This document shows, piece after piece, positions 16,093 through 25,228 of a stretch of DNA of 64,000 nucleotides; positions within the stretch are counted from its first letter, which is position 1; the number at the start of each line of letters is the position of its first letter. Under the pieces are notes generated by a model, which made no database searches, was not told the origin of the DNA, and was given only the letters and a program-made list of their open reading frames with translations. Both the position numbers and the translations under genes were made by a program. Source of the stretch: Bradyrhizobium nanningense. Lineage in GTDB: Bacteria > Pseudomonadota > Alphaproteobacteria > Rhizobiales > Xanthobacteraceae. The stretch covers positions 156,501 through 220,500 of the forward strand of contig NZ_LBJC01000082.1 of NCBI RefSeq assembly GCF_004114535.1. The letters are read 5' to 3'.

Positions 16093-17883
16093 TCAGAACG
16101 CTTCCGCCGGCAATTCCATGATGGTGGCGCAGCCGGCCTGGATGCGGGCGAGATTGGCGGCCGTCTCCGGCAGCATCCGCTCCATGAAGAAACGGCCGGT
16201 GACCAGCTTGGTCGAGAGATAGGGCGTCGCCCCGCTCTCGGCAATCTTGGCATTCGTCACCTTGGCCATCTTCGCCCACATGTAGCCGAGCGCGACGAAG
16301 CCGAAGAGATGCAGGTAATCGGTTGCGGCGGCACCGGCATTGTCGGGCTTTGCCATCGCGTTCTGCATCAGCCAGGTCGTGGCCTGCTGGAGATGGCCGA
16401 GCGAGGTCGACAGCGGGGTGATGAACGGCTTGAGCGCTTCGTCGCCGCCATTCTCCTTGGCGAAGGCCATGACCTCGCCGAAGAAGGCCATGATGGCGCG
16501 GCCGCCGTCGCGCGGCAGCTTGCGACCGACGAGGTCGAGCGCCTGAATGCCATTGGCGCCTTCATAGATCATGGCGATGCGCGCATCGCGCACGAACTGC
16601 TCCATGCCCTGCTCGGCGATGTAGCCGTGGCCGCCATACATCTGCTGCGCCTGCACCGCGTTGGCAAAGCCGTAATCGGTCAGGAAACCCTTCAGCACCG
16701 GGGTCATCAGGCCCATGTGATCGTCGGCGGCCTGGCGGTCCTTCGGGTCTTCGGAGCGGTGGGCGACGTCGCTCTTCAGCGCGGTCCACATCACGAAGGC
16801 ACGCGCGGCCTCGTTGAAGGCGCGGATCGAGAGCAGCGTGCGGCGCACGTCGGGGTGCACGATGATCGGGTCGGCCTGCTTGTCCGGTGCCTTGGCGCCG
16901 GTGAGCGAGCGGCCCTGGATGCGCTCGCGGGCATAGGCGACGGCGTTCTGATAGGCCACCTCGGACTGCGCGAGGCCCTGCACGGCAACGCCGAGCCTGG
17001 CCTCGTTCATCATCACGAACATGCCCTGCATGCCCTTGTTCTCTTCGCCGATCAGCCAGCCGGTGGCGTTGTCGTAGTTCATCACGCAGGTGGAGTTGCC
17101 GTGGATGCCCATCTTGTGCTCGATCGAACCGCAGACGACGCCGTTGCGCGCGCCCACCGAGCCATCGGCATTGACCAGGAATTTCGGCACCACGAACAGC
17201 GACACGCCCTTGATGCCGGCGGGTGCGCCCTCGATGCGGGCGAGCACGAGGTGGATGATGTTTGGGGCGAGGTCATGCTCGCCGGCCGAGATGAAGATCT
17301 TGGTGCCCGTGATCTTGAAGCTGCCGTCCGCCTGGCGCACCGCCTTGGTGCGGAGCATGCCGAGATCGGTGCCGCAATGCGGCTCGGTCAGGTTCATGGT
17401 GCCGGTCCACTCGCCGGCGACCATCTTCGGCACGTATGTCTTCTTCTGCTCCGGCGAGCCGTGGACGATGAGCGCCGCGGTCGCGCCCATGGTGAGGCCG
17501 CCATACATCGAGAACGCCATGTTGGCGGAGATCTGGAACTCGTTGACGGCCTGCGAGAGCGTCACCGGCAGGCCCTGGCCGCCGAACTCGGTCGGCGCCG
17601 ACAGACCGAGCCAGCCGCCCTCGGCGACCTGCTTGAACGCGTCCTTGAAACCCTTCGGCGTGGTAACGCTGCCGTCATCCGCGCGCTTGCAGCCTTCGAG
17701 ATCGCCGACACGGTTCAGCGGCTGCAGCACCTCTTCGGCGAGCTTGGCGGCTTCGCCCAAAATGGCTTCGCGCACGTCGCTCGACGCATCGGAGAAGCCC
17801 GCCAGGTTGTCGTAGCGGTCGATCTGGAAGACGTCGTTGAGCAGGAAGTTCACGTCTTCGACGGGGGCTTTGTAGATCGGCAT
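16093..17883 (-). CDS. Acyl-CoA dehydrogenase (long form with C-terminal extension)
   Basis: This flavoprotein makes the first, alpha-beta double bond in beta-oxidation. At 596 residues it belongs to the longer class with an extra C-terminal domain, as in DmdC-type and very-long-chain-like enzymes. Visible motifs are LTEPHCGTDLGMLRTKA for FAD/substrate binding, GTKIFISAGEHD, and the catalytic-base segment MIYEGANGIQALDLVGRK with its Glu. GGGAGAACTCC precedes the ATG. It is the first gene of the acd-thl-fadJ run. Chain length preference cannot be told from sequence, and a methylmercaptopropionyl-CoA role is an alternative. Confidence 0.92.
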   Translation of the reverse strand: MPIYKAPVEDVNFLLNDVFQIDRYDNLAGFSDASSDVREAILGEAAKLAEEVLQPLNRVGDLEGCKRADDGSVTTPKGFKDAFKQVAEGGWLGLSAPTEFGGQGLPVTLSQAVNEFQISANMAFSMYGGLTMGATAALIVHGSPEQKKTYVPKMVAGEWTGTMNLTEPHCGTDLGMLRTKAVRQADGSFKITGTKIFISAGEHDLAPNIIHLVLARIEGAPAGIKGVSLFVVPKFLVNADGSVGARNGVVCGSIEHKMGIHGNSTCVMNYDNATGWLIGEENKGMQGMFVMMNEARLGVAVQGLAQSEVAYQNAVAYARERIQGRSLTGAKAPDKQADPIIVHPDVRRTLLSIRAFNEAARAFVMWTALKSDVAHRSEDPKDRQAADDHMGLMTPVLKGFLTDYGFANAVQAQQMYGGHGYIAEQGMEQFVRDARIAMIYEGANGIQALDLVGRKLPRDGGRAIMAFFGEVMAFAKENGGDEALKPFITPLSTSLGHLQQATTWLMQNAMAKPDNAGAAATDYLHLFGFVALGYMWAKMAKVTNAKIAESGATPYLSTKLVTGRFFMERMLPETAANLARIQAGCATIMELPAEAF

Positions 17884-17985
17884 GGAGTTCTCCCGGCAAT
17901 GGGCCTTGCAGTGGTGATATCAGCGTGTTTCCTGCGGCGCAGCCTTGCCCGCGAGCTTAGCGGGTTCTGCAACCTCAGGGCAGTG

Positions 17986-18369
17986 TCATGATTGGGCGGC
18001 CAGCCGCTCCGCCATCAGGCGGTGCAGCATGTTGATCGCCTTGAGCGGACGCACCATCACCTTGAAATGCGTGATGCGTCCCTCGCTGTCGAAAGTGATG
18101 ATGTCGACGCCGTTGATCTCGATGCCGTCGATCTCAGTCTTGAATTCGAGCACGGCACCATTGTCGCTGCGCCATTCGCCGACATAGGTGAAGGTCGGGC
18201 CGCCAAGCACCTGCTCGGCGCTGGAGAGGTATTTGAAGGTGATGTCACGCCCGCGCTGCGGGGTGTGGACGACCGGGCTTTCGAACACGGCGTCGGGATG
18301 CAGGAGGTCCCAAAGCGCGGCGCGGTCGTGAGACCTCATGTAGGCGTACCAGGAATCGAGGCCGGTCAT
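17986..18369 (-). CDS. SnoaL/NTF2-like fold protein
   Basis: The 127-residue product has the pattern of the NTF2-like superfamily: WYAYMRSHDRAALWDLLHPD, the aromatic strand FESPVVHTPQRG, and a final sheet ending GRITHFKVMVRPLKAINML. Such proteins are small cone-shaped pockets used as isomerases, hydrolases or ligand binders; the substrate is unknown. AGGGAGG lies ten bases before the ATG at 18369. It is divergent from a PadR regulator, with a palindrome in the shared upstream region, so PadR may control it. A 26-base dispersed element sits in its 5' leader. Confidence 0.82.
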   Translation of the reverse strand: MTGLDSWYAYMRSHDRAALWDLLHPDAVFESPVVHTPQRGRDITFKYLSSAEQVLGGPTFTYVGEWRSDNGAVLEFKTEIDGIEINGVDIITFDSEGRITHFKVMVRPLKAINMLHRLMAERLAAQS

Positions 18370-18404
18370 TCTCAGCTGCCTCCCTAAAGGCCTGGACAGA
18401 AAAC

Positions 18405-18430
18405 GCGAAAACAACCCCACGCACAGTAGC
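18405..18430. repeat. 26-base dispersed element (copy 1)
   Basis: The sequence GCGAAAACAACCCCA followed by CGCACAGTAGC recurs at 45552-45577 with a single base change. Here it lies between the NTF2-like gene and the shared promoter region. Confidence 0.75.
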
Positions 18431-18494
18431 TTGGTGATTGATTCCGCTGGGTTTTTCGGGTCGGATCTTTCGCCCGACCCGAGATGGCGTGATA

Positions 18495-18533
18495 TGCACA
18501 TTGACGCATATGCGCCAATACGCATAAAGTCAA
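18495..18533. promoter_or_regulatory. Divergent promoter and palindrome between the NTF2-like gene and padR
   Basis: TTGACGCATATGCGCCAA (18501-18518) is a palindrome with one mismatched pair, and ATGCG-N6-CGCAT (18510-18525) overlaps it. On the minus strand TTGACT (18533-18528) and TATGCG (18510-18505) are 17 bases apart, a fair promoter for the NTF2-like gene. On the plus strand TTGACG (18501-18506) with TAAAGT (18525-18530) is a weaker promoter for padR. The palindrome overlaps both, as expected for PadR autoregulation. Confidence 0.55.
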
Positions 18534-18568
18534 GCATGGTGGTTGAGGTTGAAACAAGGAGGCCGGCG

Positions 18569-19159
18569 ATGGCCCTGGGCGACGCAATCCTCGCATGCCT
18601 GACGGAACGTCCGATGACGGGCTACGAGCTCGCCAAGACGTTCGACTCCTCGATCGGCTTCTTCTGGAAGGCCGACCATCAGCAGATCTATCGCGAGCTC
18701 TCCAAGCTGCGCGACCGCGGCCACATCCAGGGCCGCGAGGTCGTGCAATCGGGCAAGCCCAACAAGCTGGTTTATACGCTCACTCCGGAGGGGCGAACAG
18801 CGCTGCGGCACTGGGCCGCGCGACCAAGCACGCCGGCCTCGACCAAGGACGACCTCCTGGTCCGCCTCCACGCGCTCGACAGCATCGACATCGAGCCGCT
18901 GCGCACCGACCTGATGGCCCGCCTCGAGCACCATCGCGACCGCCACGCCAATTACGAGCGCATCCTGAAGAAGCGCTTTCCCGACGGCACCGCAGAGGGC
19001 CGGCTCGACCTCGGCAACCTGCTCCTGCTCCGCTTAGGAGCCCGTCACGAGCAGATGGTGGCCGACTTCTGCGAGGAGGCGCTCGCCGCGCTGTCGACGA
19101 TGACCGGCAAGGCCACGGTGGTGCCGCTGGAAGAGGGCAAGCGCGAGGGGAAGGGCTGA
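18569..19159 (+). CDS. PadR-family transcriptional regulator
   Basis: The 196-residue protein starts with the PadR winged-helix domain: LGDAILACLTERPMTGYEL, then FWKADHQQIYRELSKLRDRGHI as the DNA-reading helix, and NKLVYTLTPEGRTALRHW as the wing. A C-terminal helical dimerisation domain of the Vir/AphA type follows (RLEHHRDRHANYERILKKRF). ATG at 18569 has AAGGAGG upstream. PadR proteins usually repress genes for phenolic acid handling or efflux in response to small aromatic ligands. Here the divergent NTF2-like gene is the nearest likely target, through the palindrome at 18501. Confidence 0.9.
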   Translation: MALGDAILACLTERPMTGYELAKTFDSSIGFFWKADHQQIYRELSKLRDRGHIQGREVVQSGKPNKLVYTLTPEGRTALRHWAARPSTPASTKDDLLVRLHALDSIDIEPLRTDLMARLEHHRDRHANYERILKKRFPDGTAEGRLDLGNLLLLRLGARHEQMVADFCEEALAALSTMTGKATVVPLEEGKREGKG

Positions 19160-19210
19160 AGCGCCAAGCGCTGAGCACTCCGCAGTACGCACCCCGCTTC
19201 TACATATTCC

Positions 19211-19318
19211 GCTGTCATCGTCCGCGAAGGCGGACGATCCAGTATTCCAGAGACGGCGCGGCTAGAACCGAGGAGCCGCGGCGTACTGGATGCCTCGCCT
19301 TCGCGGGGCATGACACCG
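19211..19318. repeat. Dispersed repeat, CCAGTATTCCAGAG family (copy 1)
   Basis: The core CCAGTATTCCAGAG pairs loosely with GGCGTACTGGATGCC about 45 bases on, and the outer parts GTCCGCGAAGGCGGAC and GCCTTCGCGGGGCATGAC form further stems. It is in the same orientation as the copy at 23000-23125, on the other side of the PodJ-like gene. The rest of the gap 19160-19540 shows no gene. Confidence 0.8.
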
Positions 19319-19540
19319 GTTGTTTGGCGACCGGACGAGCGACACGACACCGCCCCAGGTTCCTCCCGCCCAACTTTCAGACACCCGCGCCGCATTCCTT
19401 AACTCGTTATTTACCGTAACAGGAAAAAGTCGGTTTTCGAGGCAGACGACCCGCGCCAAATTCGATTGTCTTTGCAACCGGCACGCGTGGGGAGGCTGGA
19501 GGCGCCGGGTGGGGCGCCGGAGTCGGAACCGGACAGAGTC

Positions 19541-22500
19541 ATGAATTCGCGCGTATCGTGGAGTGTGGACGGCATCGATCCATCCGTCAGGGAGCGGGCC
19601 GAAGCTGCTGCGCGTCGCGCGGGCATGTCACTCAACGATTGGCTGAACTCCACGCTCGGCGAGACGGCCCCGCCAAACCTTCGCGGATCTTACGATCAAC
19701 GTCAGGATCAACGTCCGCAAGCCATGCCGAGCCAGGAGAGCCGCGAAGTCGCCGACATCCACCAGCGGCTCGACGCGATCACCCAGCAGATCGAACGGAT
19801 TTCGAAGCCCGCGCCGCGCCAGGAATCGTCGAGACCAGACGTCTCGCGCGAGCAGGGGGTCGCACGCCAGCTCAACGACGCGATCTCGCGGCTCGATGCG
19901 CGGCTGTCGCAAATCTCCCGGCCGCAGCAGCCTCAACCGCAGCAGCCGCAGGCCCCGCGCCCCGCGCCGGTCGACACGCGCCAGCGCCAGGCCGATGCGG
20001 TCGAGCGCGCGGCCGCGCAGGTCTATCGCAACGCCCCTCCCCTGAGCCCCGCTTCATTCGACGTCGCCGTCGCCGAGATCACCGCGCGCCAGAGCGAGCT
20101 CGATGGCTTTGCGCCGAGGCAAATGCCGCCGCGCGCCGCGCCCTCCATTGCGCCTCATGCAGCTCCCTTCGCGCCCCCGATGGCGCCGCCCGCGCCTATC
20201 TATGCGCCGCCGCCACCGCAAGCGGGGCCGGATTTCTCCTCCCTCGAGCGCCACCTGCTCAAGATAACGAGCCAGATCGAGGCGCTGCAGCGCCCCGACA
20301 ATACCGAGCAGGCGATCAACGCCTTCCGCAGCGAGCTCGCCGAGATCCGCACCGCCATCACCGAGGCGATGCCGCGGCGCGCGATCGAATCGATCGAGAA
20401 CGAGATCCGCTCGCTGCATCGGCGCATCGACGAGACGCGCTCCAACGGCACCGACGGCCAGGTGCTGTCGGGCATCGAGCACGCGCTGTCCGACATCAAG
20501 CAGGTGCTGCGCACGCTGACGCCGGCCGAGCAGCTCACCGGCTATGACGAGGCGATCCGCAATCTCGGCGCCAAGCTCGACCTGATCCTGCGCGCCAATG
20601 ACGATCCCTCGACGGTGCATCAGCTCGAAAGCGCGATCGCGGCGCTGCGCGGCATCGTCTCCAACGTCGCCTCCAACGAAGCGCTGGCCCGCCTGTCGGA
20701 AGACGTCCAGCTGTTGTCGTCCAAGGTCGACCAGGTCACTCGCGCTTCCGGCCAGGGCGACACCTTTGCGGTGCTGGAGCAGCGCATTGCCGCGCTCACC
20801 GCGGCGCTGGAAACCCGCGAGCGGCCGCAGCCGTCCGAAAGCACCGAGCATCTGGAAGCTGCGATCCGCGCGCTGTCGGACCGCTTCGACCGCATGCAGG
20901 TCGGCAACGATTCCGCCTCGACTTTCGCACATCTCGAACAGCGCGTCTCGTACCTGCTGGAGCGGATCGAAGCCGCCTCCGACCCACGCAACGGCAACTT
21001 AAGCCGCGTCGAGGACGGGCTGCACGACATTCTCAGGCACCTGGAGCGGCAGCAGGCGACCTATTCCGCGCTGGCCGAGAGCCGCAATTCGGCCCCCGTC
21101 GATTCCGGCGTGGTCGATCTCGTCAAGCGCGAGCTGTCCGACATCCGCTTCAGCCAGGCCGAGACCAACCGCAGCACCCAGGACTCGCTCGACGCCGTCC
21201 ACAGCGCGCTCGGCCATGTCGTCGATCGCCTGTCCATGATCGAGGGTGATCTGCGCGCGGTGCGTACGGCGCCGCCGGCCGCTGCGCCGCAGCCGATGTC
21301 GATGCCGATGGCCGCTCCCATTGCTGCTTCCATGGAGCCGGCGCCGGTCGCGCGTGAACCGCGGCCGCAAGTACAGCCGCCGAAATACGATCCGAAGCCC
21401 GAGCTTCCGAATCCCGCTGCCGCGCAAGGGCCGCAATCCGCCTTCGCCGCCGCGCCGCGTGAATTCCATGCCGCTGCACCCGCCGCGCCGCCGCCGGTGC
21501 CGCCGGCACCGCCGGTTCCGCCGCGTGCGATCAGCGAGATCCTGGAGCCGCATACGGCACCCGCGCGCGCCGCGCTCGCACCCGAATTGCCGCCGGATCA
21601 TCCGCTCGAGCCCGGCACGCGGCCGGGTGGACGCGCCACGCCGTCGGAGCGCATCGCCGCCTCCGAGAGCGCGATCAGCGGCATTCCCGCTGCTGCGAAA
21701 GAGCCGGTCTCGTCGTCGAGCTTCATCGCGGCCGCCCGCCGCGCCGCCCAGGCCGCCGCCGCGCAGCCACCCGAAAAGACCGGCCGCGCCGCCAAGGCTG
21801 CGGCCCGCGCCAAGAATGCGGACAAGGGCAAGGACGGCGGCTCGACCATCACCTCGAAGATCCGCTCGCTGCTGGTCGGCGCGAGCGTCGTCGTGATCGT
21901 GCTCGGCACCTTCAAAATGGCGATGAACCTGCTCGAGGGCAGCCCGCCGCCGGCGCCGCAGGCCATGGACAATACGTTGAGCCAGCCCGCGCCGCAGGCC
22001 CCGCCGTCACCGCCGGTGATCGAGAACAAGCCCGCCACGCCCGAGCAGGTCACGCCATCGATGACCTCGCCGACACCGATCGGACGGCAATCCCAGAACA
22101 ACGCCGCGCCGGCTCCCGCCGCCAATTCGGGCAACTCGGCCTCGGTTGAAATTCCGCCGGCGCCAGCGACGACGCCGCCCGCGCCTGCGGCGAGCAGCGA
22201 CGTCACCGGCGCGCTGTCGGGCACCAGCCGCGCCAAGCTCGGCCTCATCCAGGTGCCGCCGAGCGAAAAGCTGCCTGACGGCATCGGTGGCCCGGCCTTG
22301 CGCACCGCCGCGATGAAGGGCGATGCGACCGCGGCCTACGAGATCGGCTTGCGCTTTGCCGAAGGCAAGGGCGTTGCCACCAACTACGACGAAGCCGCGA
22401 AATGGTACGACCGCGCCGCACAGGCCGGCGTGATCCCCGCGACCTTCCGCCTCGGCACGCTCTACGAGAAGGGCTTAGGGGTGAAGAAGGACGCCGACAT

Positions 22501-22978
22501 CGCGCGCCGCTACTACACCCAGGCCGCCGAGCGCGGCAACGCCAAGGCGATGCACAATCTCGCGGTGCTCGATGCCGATGGCGGCGGACGCGGCGCCAAT
22601 TACAAGAGCGCGGCGCAGTGGTTCCGCAAGGCCGCCGATCGCGGCGTCGCCGACAGCCAGTTCAACCTCGGCATCCTCTATGCCCGCGGCATCGGCGTCG
22701 AACAGAACCTCGCCGAGTCCTACAAATGGTTCAGCCTCGCAGCCGCGCAGGGTGATGCGGATGCGTCAGGCAAGCGCGACGACGTCGCCAAGCGTCTCGA
22801 CCCGCAATCGCTCGCCGCCGCCAAGCTCGCGATCCAGACTTTCAGCGCCGAGCCGCAGCCCGACGACGCGGTCAACGTCGCGTCCCCCGCCGGCGGCTGG
22901 GACACCGCGCCGCAGGCAAGCGCCAAGCCCGCGCCGAAGCCGGTCGCGGCGAAGAAGTCGGCGTCGGCAGCGCACTAA
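19541..22978 (+). CDS. PodJ-like polarity protein: coiled coil, one membrane span, Sel1 repeats
   Basis: The 1145-residue protein begins with a short conserved segment (SWSVDGIDPSVRERAEAAAR). A long Gln/Pro-rich and coiled-coil cytoplasmic region follows (to about residue 580, with heptad-like runs such as LEQRVSYLLERIEAA), then a Pro/Ala-rich linker. One membrane helix lies at about residues 780-800 (SLLVGASVVVIVLGTF). The C-terminal part has four Sel1-type repeats at about 920-1075 (for example YEIGLRFAEGKGVATNYDEA). This order matches PodJ of Caulobacter, a polar scaffold, and related Sel1 proteins of rhizobia; the link to polar growth is inference. GGACAGAG precedes the ATG. It stands alone, flanked by two copies of one repeat. 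Confidence 0.82.
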   Translation: MNSRVSWSVDGIDPSVRERAEAAARRAGMSLNDWLNSTLGETAPPNLRGSYDQRQDQRPQAMPSQESREVADIHQRLDAITQQIERISKPAPRQESSRPDVSREQGVARQLNDAISRLDARLSQISRPQQPQPQQPQAPRPAPVDTRQRQADAVERAAAQVYRNAPPLSPASFDVAVAEITARQSELDGFAPRQMPPRAAPSIAPHAAPFAPPMAPPAPIYAPPPPQAGPDFSSLERHLLKITSQIEALQRPDNTEQAINAFRSELAEIRTAITEAMPRRAIESIENEIRSLHRRIDETRSNGTDGQVLSGIEHALSDIKQVLRTLTPAEQLTGYDEAIRNLGAKLDLILRANDDPSTVHQLESAIAALRGIVSNVASNEALARLSEDVQLLSSKVDQVTRASGQGDTFAVLEQRIAALTAALETRERPQPSESTEHLEAAIRALSDRFDRMQVGNDSASTFAHLEQRVSYLLERIEAASDPRNGNLSRVEDGLHDILRHLERQQATYSALAESRNSAPVDSGVVDLVKRELSDIRFSQAETNRSTQDSLDAVHSALGHVVDRLSMIEGDLRAVRTAPPAAAPQPMSMPMAAPIAASMEPAPVAREPRPQVQPPKYDPKPELPNPAAAQGPQSAFAAAPREFHAAAPAAPPPVPPAPPVPPRAISEILEPHTAPARAALAPELPPDHPLEPGTRPGGRATPSERIAASESAISGIPAAAKEPVSSSSFIAAARRAAQAAAAQPPEKTGRAAKAAARAKNADKGKDGGSTITSKIRSLLVGASVVVIVLGTFKMAMNLLEGSPPPAPQAMDNTLSQPAPQAPPSPPVIENKPATPEQVTPSMTSPTPIGRQSQNNAAPAPAANSGNSASVEIPPAPATTPPAPAASSDVTGALSGTSRAKLGLIQVPPSEKLPDGIGGPALRTAAMKGDATAAYEIGLRFAEGKGVATNYDEAAKWYDRAAQAGVIPATFRLGTLYEKGLGVKKDADIARRYYTQAAERGNAKAMHNLAVLDADGGGRGANYKSAAQWFRKAADRGVADSQFNLGILYARGIGVEQNLAESYKWFSLAAAQGDADASGKRDDVAKRLDPQSLAAAKLAIQTFSAEPQPDDAVNVASPAGGWDTAPQASAKPAPKPVAAKKSASAAH

Positions 22979-22999
22979 GCGGCTTAATACAACGCTCTC

Positions 23000-23125
23000 T
23001 CATCCTGTCGTCGCCCGGCTTGACCGGGCGACCCAGTATTCCAGAGGCCGGCGTCAAGGAGCTCGCTCTCACAACAACGGGGCGGCGTACTGGATGCCCC
23101 GGTCAAGACGGGGCATGACAGCGGA
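23000..23125. repeat. Dispersed repeat, CCAGTATTCCAGAG family (copy 2)
   Basis: It shares CCAGTATTCCAGAG and GGCGTACTGGATGCC with the copy at 19211-19318, in the same orientation; outer arms here are GCCCGGCTTGACCGGGC and CCCCGGTCAAGACGGGG. It lies 21 bases after the PodJ-like stop codon. The gap up to 23299 holds no gene. Confidence 0.8.
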
Positions 23126-23299
23126 GAAGGTGGCGAGATCGCACAGGATGCACCATCCGATCCCTCGCCACCATTCACCACGCCCAAAATTCCCGGTCCC
23201 TCCCCGCTCCGAATTCCGCTATTGAGGGACGCGGCAATCGTTCCAGCCTTCCGGCGAGCATTCCGCAATCGATCCGTCTCGCCGGAGCGTGGTCCTTCG

Positions 23300-24217
23300 A
23301 TGCAGCTCTATCTTCCGATCGCCGATCTTCCCGTCAACGTCTTCCTGGTGCTGGCCATGGGCGCCGCGGTCGGCTTCGTCTCGGGCATGTTCGGAATCGG
23401 CGGCGGCTTCCTGATGACGCCGCTTCTGATCTTCATCGGCATCACGCCGGCGGTCGCGGTCGCCTCGGTCGCGAGCCACATCGCGGCCTCCTCCTTTTCC
23501 GGCGCGCTGTCTTATTGGCGGCGACGCGCGATCGATCCGGCACTGGCAAGCGTCCTCTTATGCGGCGGCGTGACCGGCACCGCACTCGGCGTGTGGACCT
23601 TCACGCAGCTGCGCGCGCTCGGCCAGCTCGATCTGATGATCGCGCTCTCTTACGTGGTTCTGCTCGGCACCGTCGGCAGCCTGATGTTCTCGGAAGGCCT
23701 GCGCGCCCTGATGCGAACCCGGCGCGGCGCGCTGCCGCCGCGCCGCACGCACAACTGGATCCACGGGCTGCCGCTGAAGATGCGGTTCAAGCGCTCGAGG
23801 ATCTATCTCTCGGTCATCCCCGTGGTGGTGGTCGGCATCATGATCGGCTTCATCGGCGCCATCATGGGCATCGGCGGCGGCTTCATCCTGGTGCCGATCA
23901 TGATCTATCTCTTGCGGGTGCCGACCTCGACGGTGATCGGGACCTCGATGGTGCTGACGCTCGTCACGATGCTGTTCGCGACCATGCTGCACGCGGTGAC
24001 CAATCACCTCGTCGACGCCGTGCTGGCGCTGATCCTGATGGTCGGTGGCGTCACCGGCGCGCAATTCGGGGCACGCGCCGGCCAGAAGATCCGCGGCGAG
24101 CAATTGCGGCTGCTGCTCGGCCTTCTGATCCTCTCGGTCGGCGTTCGCTTCGCGATCGAGCTGGTGATCCAACCCTCGGATCTCTTCACCATCCGCGAGC
24201 TGGGAGTGAGCGGATGA
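23300..24217 (+). CDS. TauE/SafE family sulfite or sulfoacetate exporter
   Basis: This 305-residue inner-membrane protein has about eight hydrophobic spans in two related halves, each starting with the family glycine motif (FVSGMFGIGGGFLMTPLL and FIGAIMGIGGGFILVPIM). The family exports sulfite, sulfoacetate or other small sulfur or organic anions. ATG at 23300 is chosen, as it gives the first helix without the charged leader. Its stop overlaps the next gene (ATGA), a TIGR02186-family gene, and that pairing suggests the two products act together. Confidence 0.88.
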   Translation: MQLYLPIADLPVNVFLVLAMGAAVGFVSGMFGIGGGFLMTPLLIFIGITPAVAVASVASHIAASSFSGALSYWRRRAIDPALASVLLCGGVTGTALGVWTFTQLRALGQLDLMIALSYVVLLGTVGSLMFSEGLRALMRTRRGALPPRRTHNWIHGLPLKMRFKRSRIYLSVIPVVVVGIMIGFIGAIMGIGGGFILVPIMIYLLRVPTSTVIGTSMVLTLVTMLFATMLHAVTNHLVDAVLALILMVGGVTGAQFGARAGQKIRGEQLRLLLGLLILSVGVRFAIELVIQPSDLFTIRELGVSG

Positions 24218-24984
24218 TTCGCCCCCTCCTCGCCTTCCTTCTCGTCCTGCTGCTCGGCTCAGCCGCGCGCGCGGAGCGGCTGATCGTATCGGTCTCCAAC
24301 CACCGCGTCACGGTGACACCGAACTATTCCGGCGAGGAGCTGGTGCTGTTCGGCTCGGTCGAGAAGGATGCCACCACGCCCCCCGATCGCACCGCCTACG
24401 ATCTCGTCGTCACCGTGATGGGCCCGCACGCCGACATGGTGACGCGGCGGAAGGAACGCACCTTCGGCATCTGGATCAACACCGATTACCGGCAATTCCT
24501 GCAGGTGCCGAGCTATCTGGCGCTGTTTGCCAACCGCTCCTTCGACGCGATCACCTCGCCCGAGATCGCGCGGCGGCAGCAGATCGGGCTGAACAACGTG
24601 CTGCTGATGCAGCGGGTCGGCGGCGACTTTGCCGACGTGGTGCCGAACGACGCGTTCCGCTCGGCGTTCATCCGCCTGCGCACCCAGCGCGGGCTCTATC
24701 GCGAGGATCCAAGCGCCGTCACCTTCCTGACGCCGACGCTGTTCCGCACCGGCATTCCACTGCCGGCGGAGGTGCCGATCGGCACCTATGAAGTGGAGAT
24801 CAAGCTGTTTGCGAACGGCGCGTTCATCGGCAAGACCGAGACCGCGTTCGAGATCGTCAAGGTCGGCTTCGAGCAATTCGTCGCCACCACCGCGAGGCAG
24901 AACGGGCTGATCTACGGCCTCGTCACCGCCGCGATGGCGCTGATGACGGGCTGGATGGCGTCGATCGTGTTTCGGAAGGATTGA
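24214..24984 (+). CDS. TIGR02186 family membrane-anchored protein
   Basis: The 256-residue protein has a signal peptide (LLAFLLVLLLGSAARA) and an exported beta-rich domain with VTPNYSGEELVLFGSV. A C-terminal membrane helix (about residues 233-252, LIYGLVTAAMALMTGWMASIVF) precedes a positively charged end. It matches the TIGR02186 family of alphaproteobacteria, whose function is unknown. It is translationally coupled to the TauE-type exporter upstream (4-base overlap). I infer that it is a periplasmic partner of that exporter, for example for substrate delivery or gating. Confidence 0.85.
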   Translation: MIRPLLAFLLVLLLGSAARAERLIVSVSNHRVTVTPNYSGEELVLFGSVEKDATTPPDRTAYDLVVTVMGPHADMVTRRKERTFGIWINTDYRQFLQVPSYLALFANRSFDAITSPEIARRQQIGLNNVLLMQRVGGDFADVVPNDAFRSAFIRLRTQRGLYREDPSAVTFLTPTLFRTGIPLPAEVPIGTYEVEIKLFANGAFIGKTETAFEIVKVGFEQFVATTARQNGLIYGLVTAAMALMTGWMASIVFRKD

Positions 24985-25017
24985 CCACATCGTCAGTGCA
25001 ACGAGGGAGGTTGCGTT

Positions 25018-25226
25018 TATCGCGTTCCTTCCTCTCGTGTCCCGGACGCGTCGCAACGCTCTTGGCGTTGCGGCGCAGAGCCGGGACCCAGAACGCCATG
25101 TGGTGGAATGCGGAGGCATGGGCCCCGGCTCGGCAGCGCACCGCCGAAGAGGCGCTGCGCTGCGTCCGGGGCACGAGACCTGCGTTCGTGCAACGCCGCA
25201 TGGACTGCGGAAATGAGGGCTGCGGC
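25018..25226. repeat. Dispersed repeat, CTCTCGTGTCCCGGACGC family (copy 1)
   Basis: It opens with TTCCTCTCGTGTCCCGGACGC, contains GAGCCGGGACCCAG, and closes with the inverted arm GCGCTGCGTCCGGGGCACGAGA. The outer arms can pair over about 150 bases. A second copy is at 41810-41940. Confidence 0.8.
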
Positions 25227-25228
25227 AA

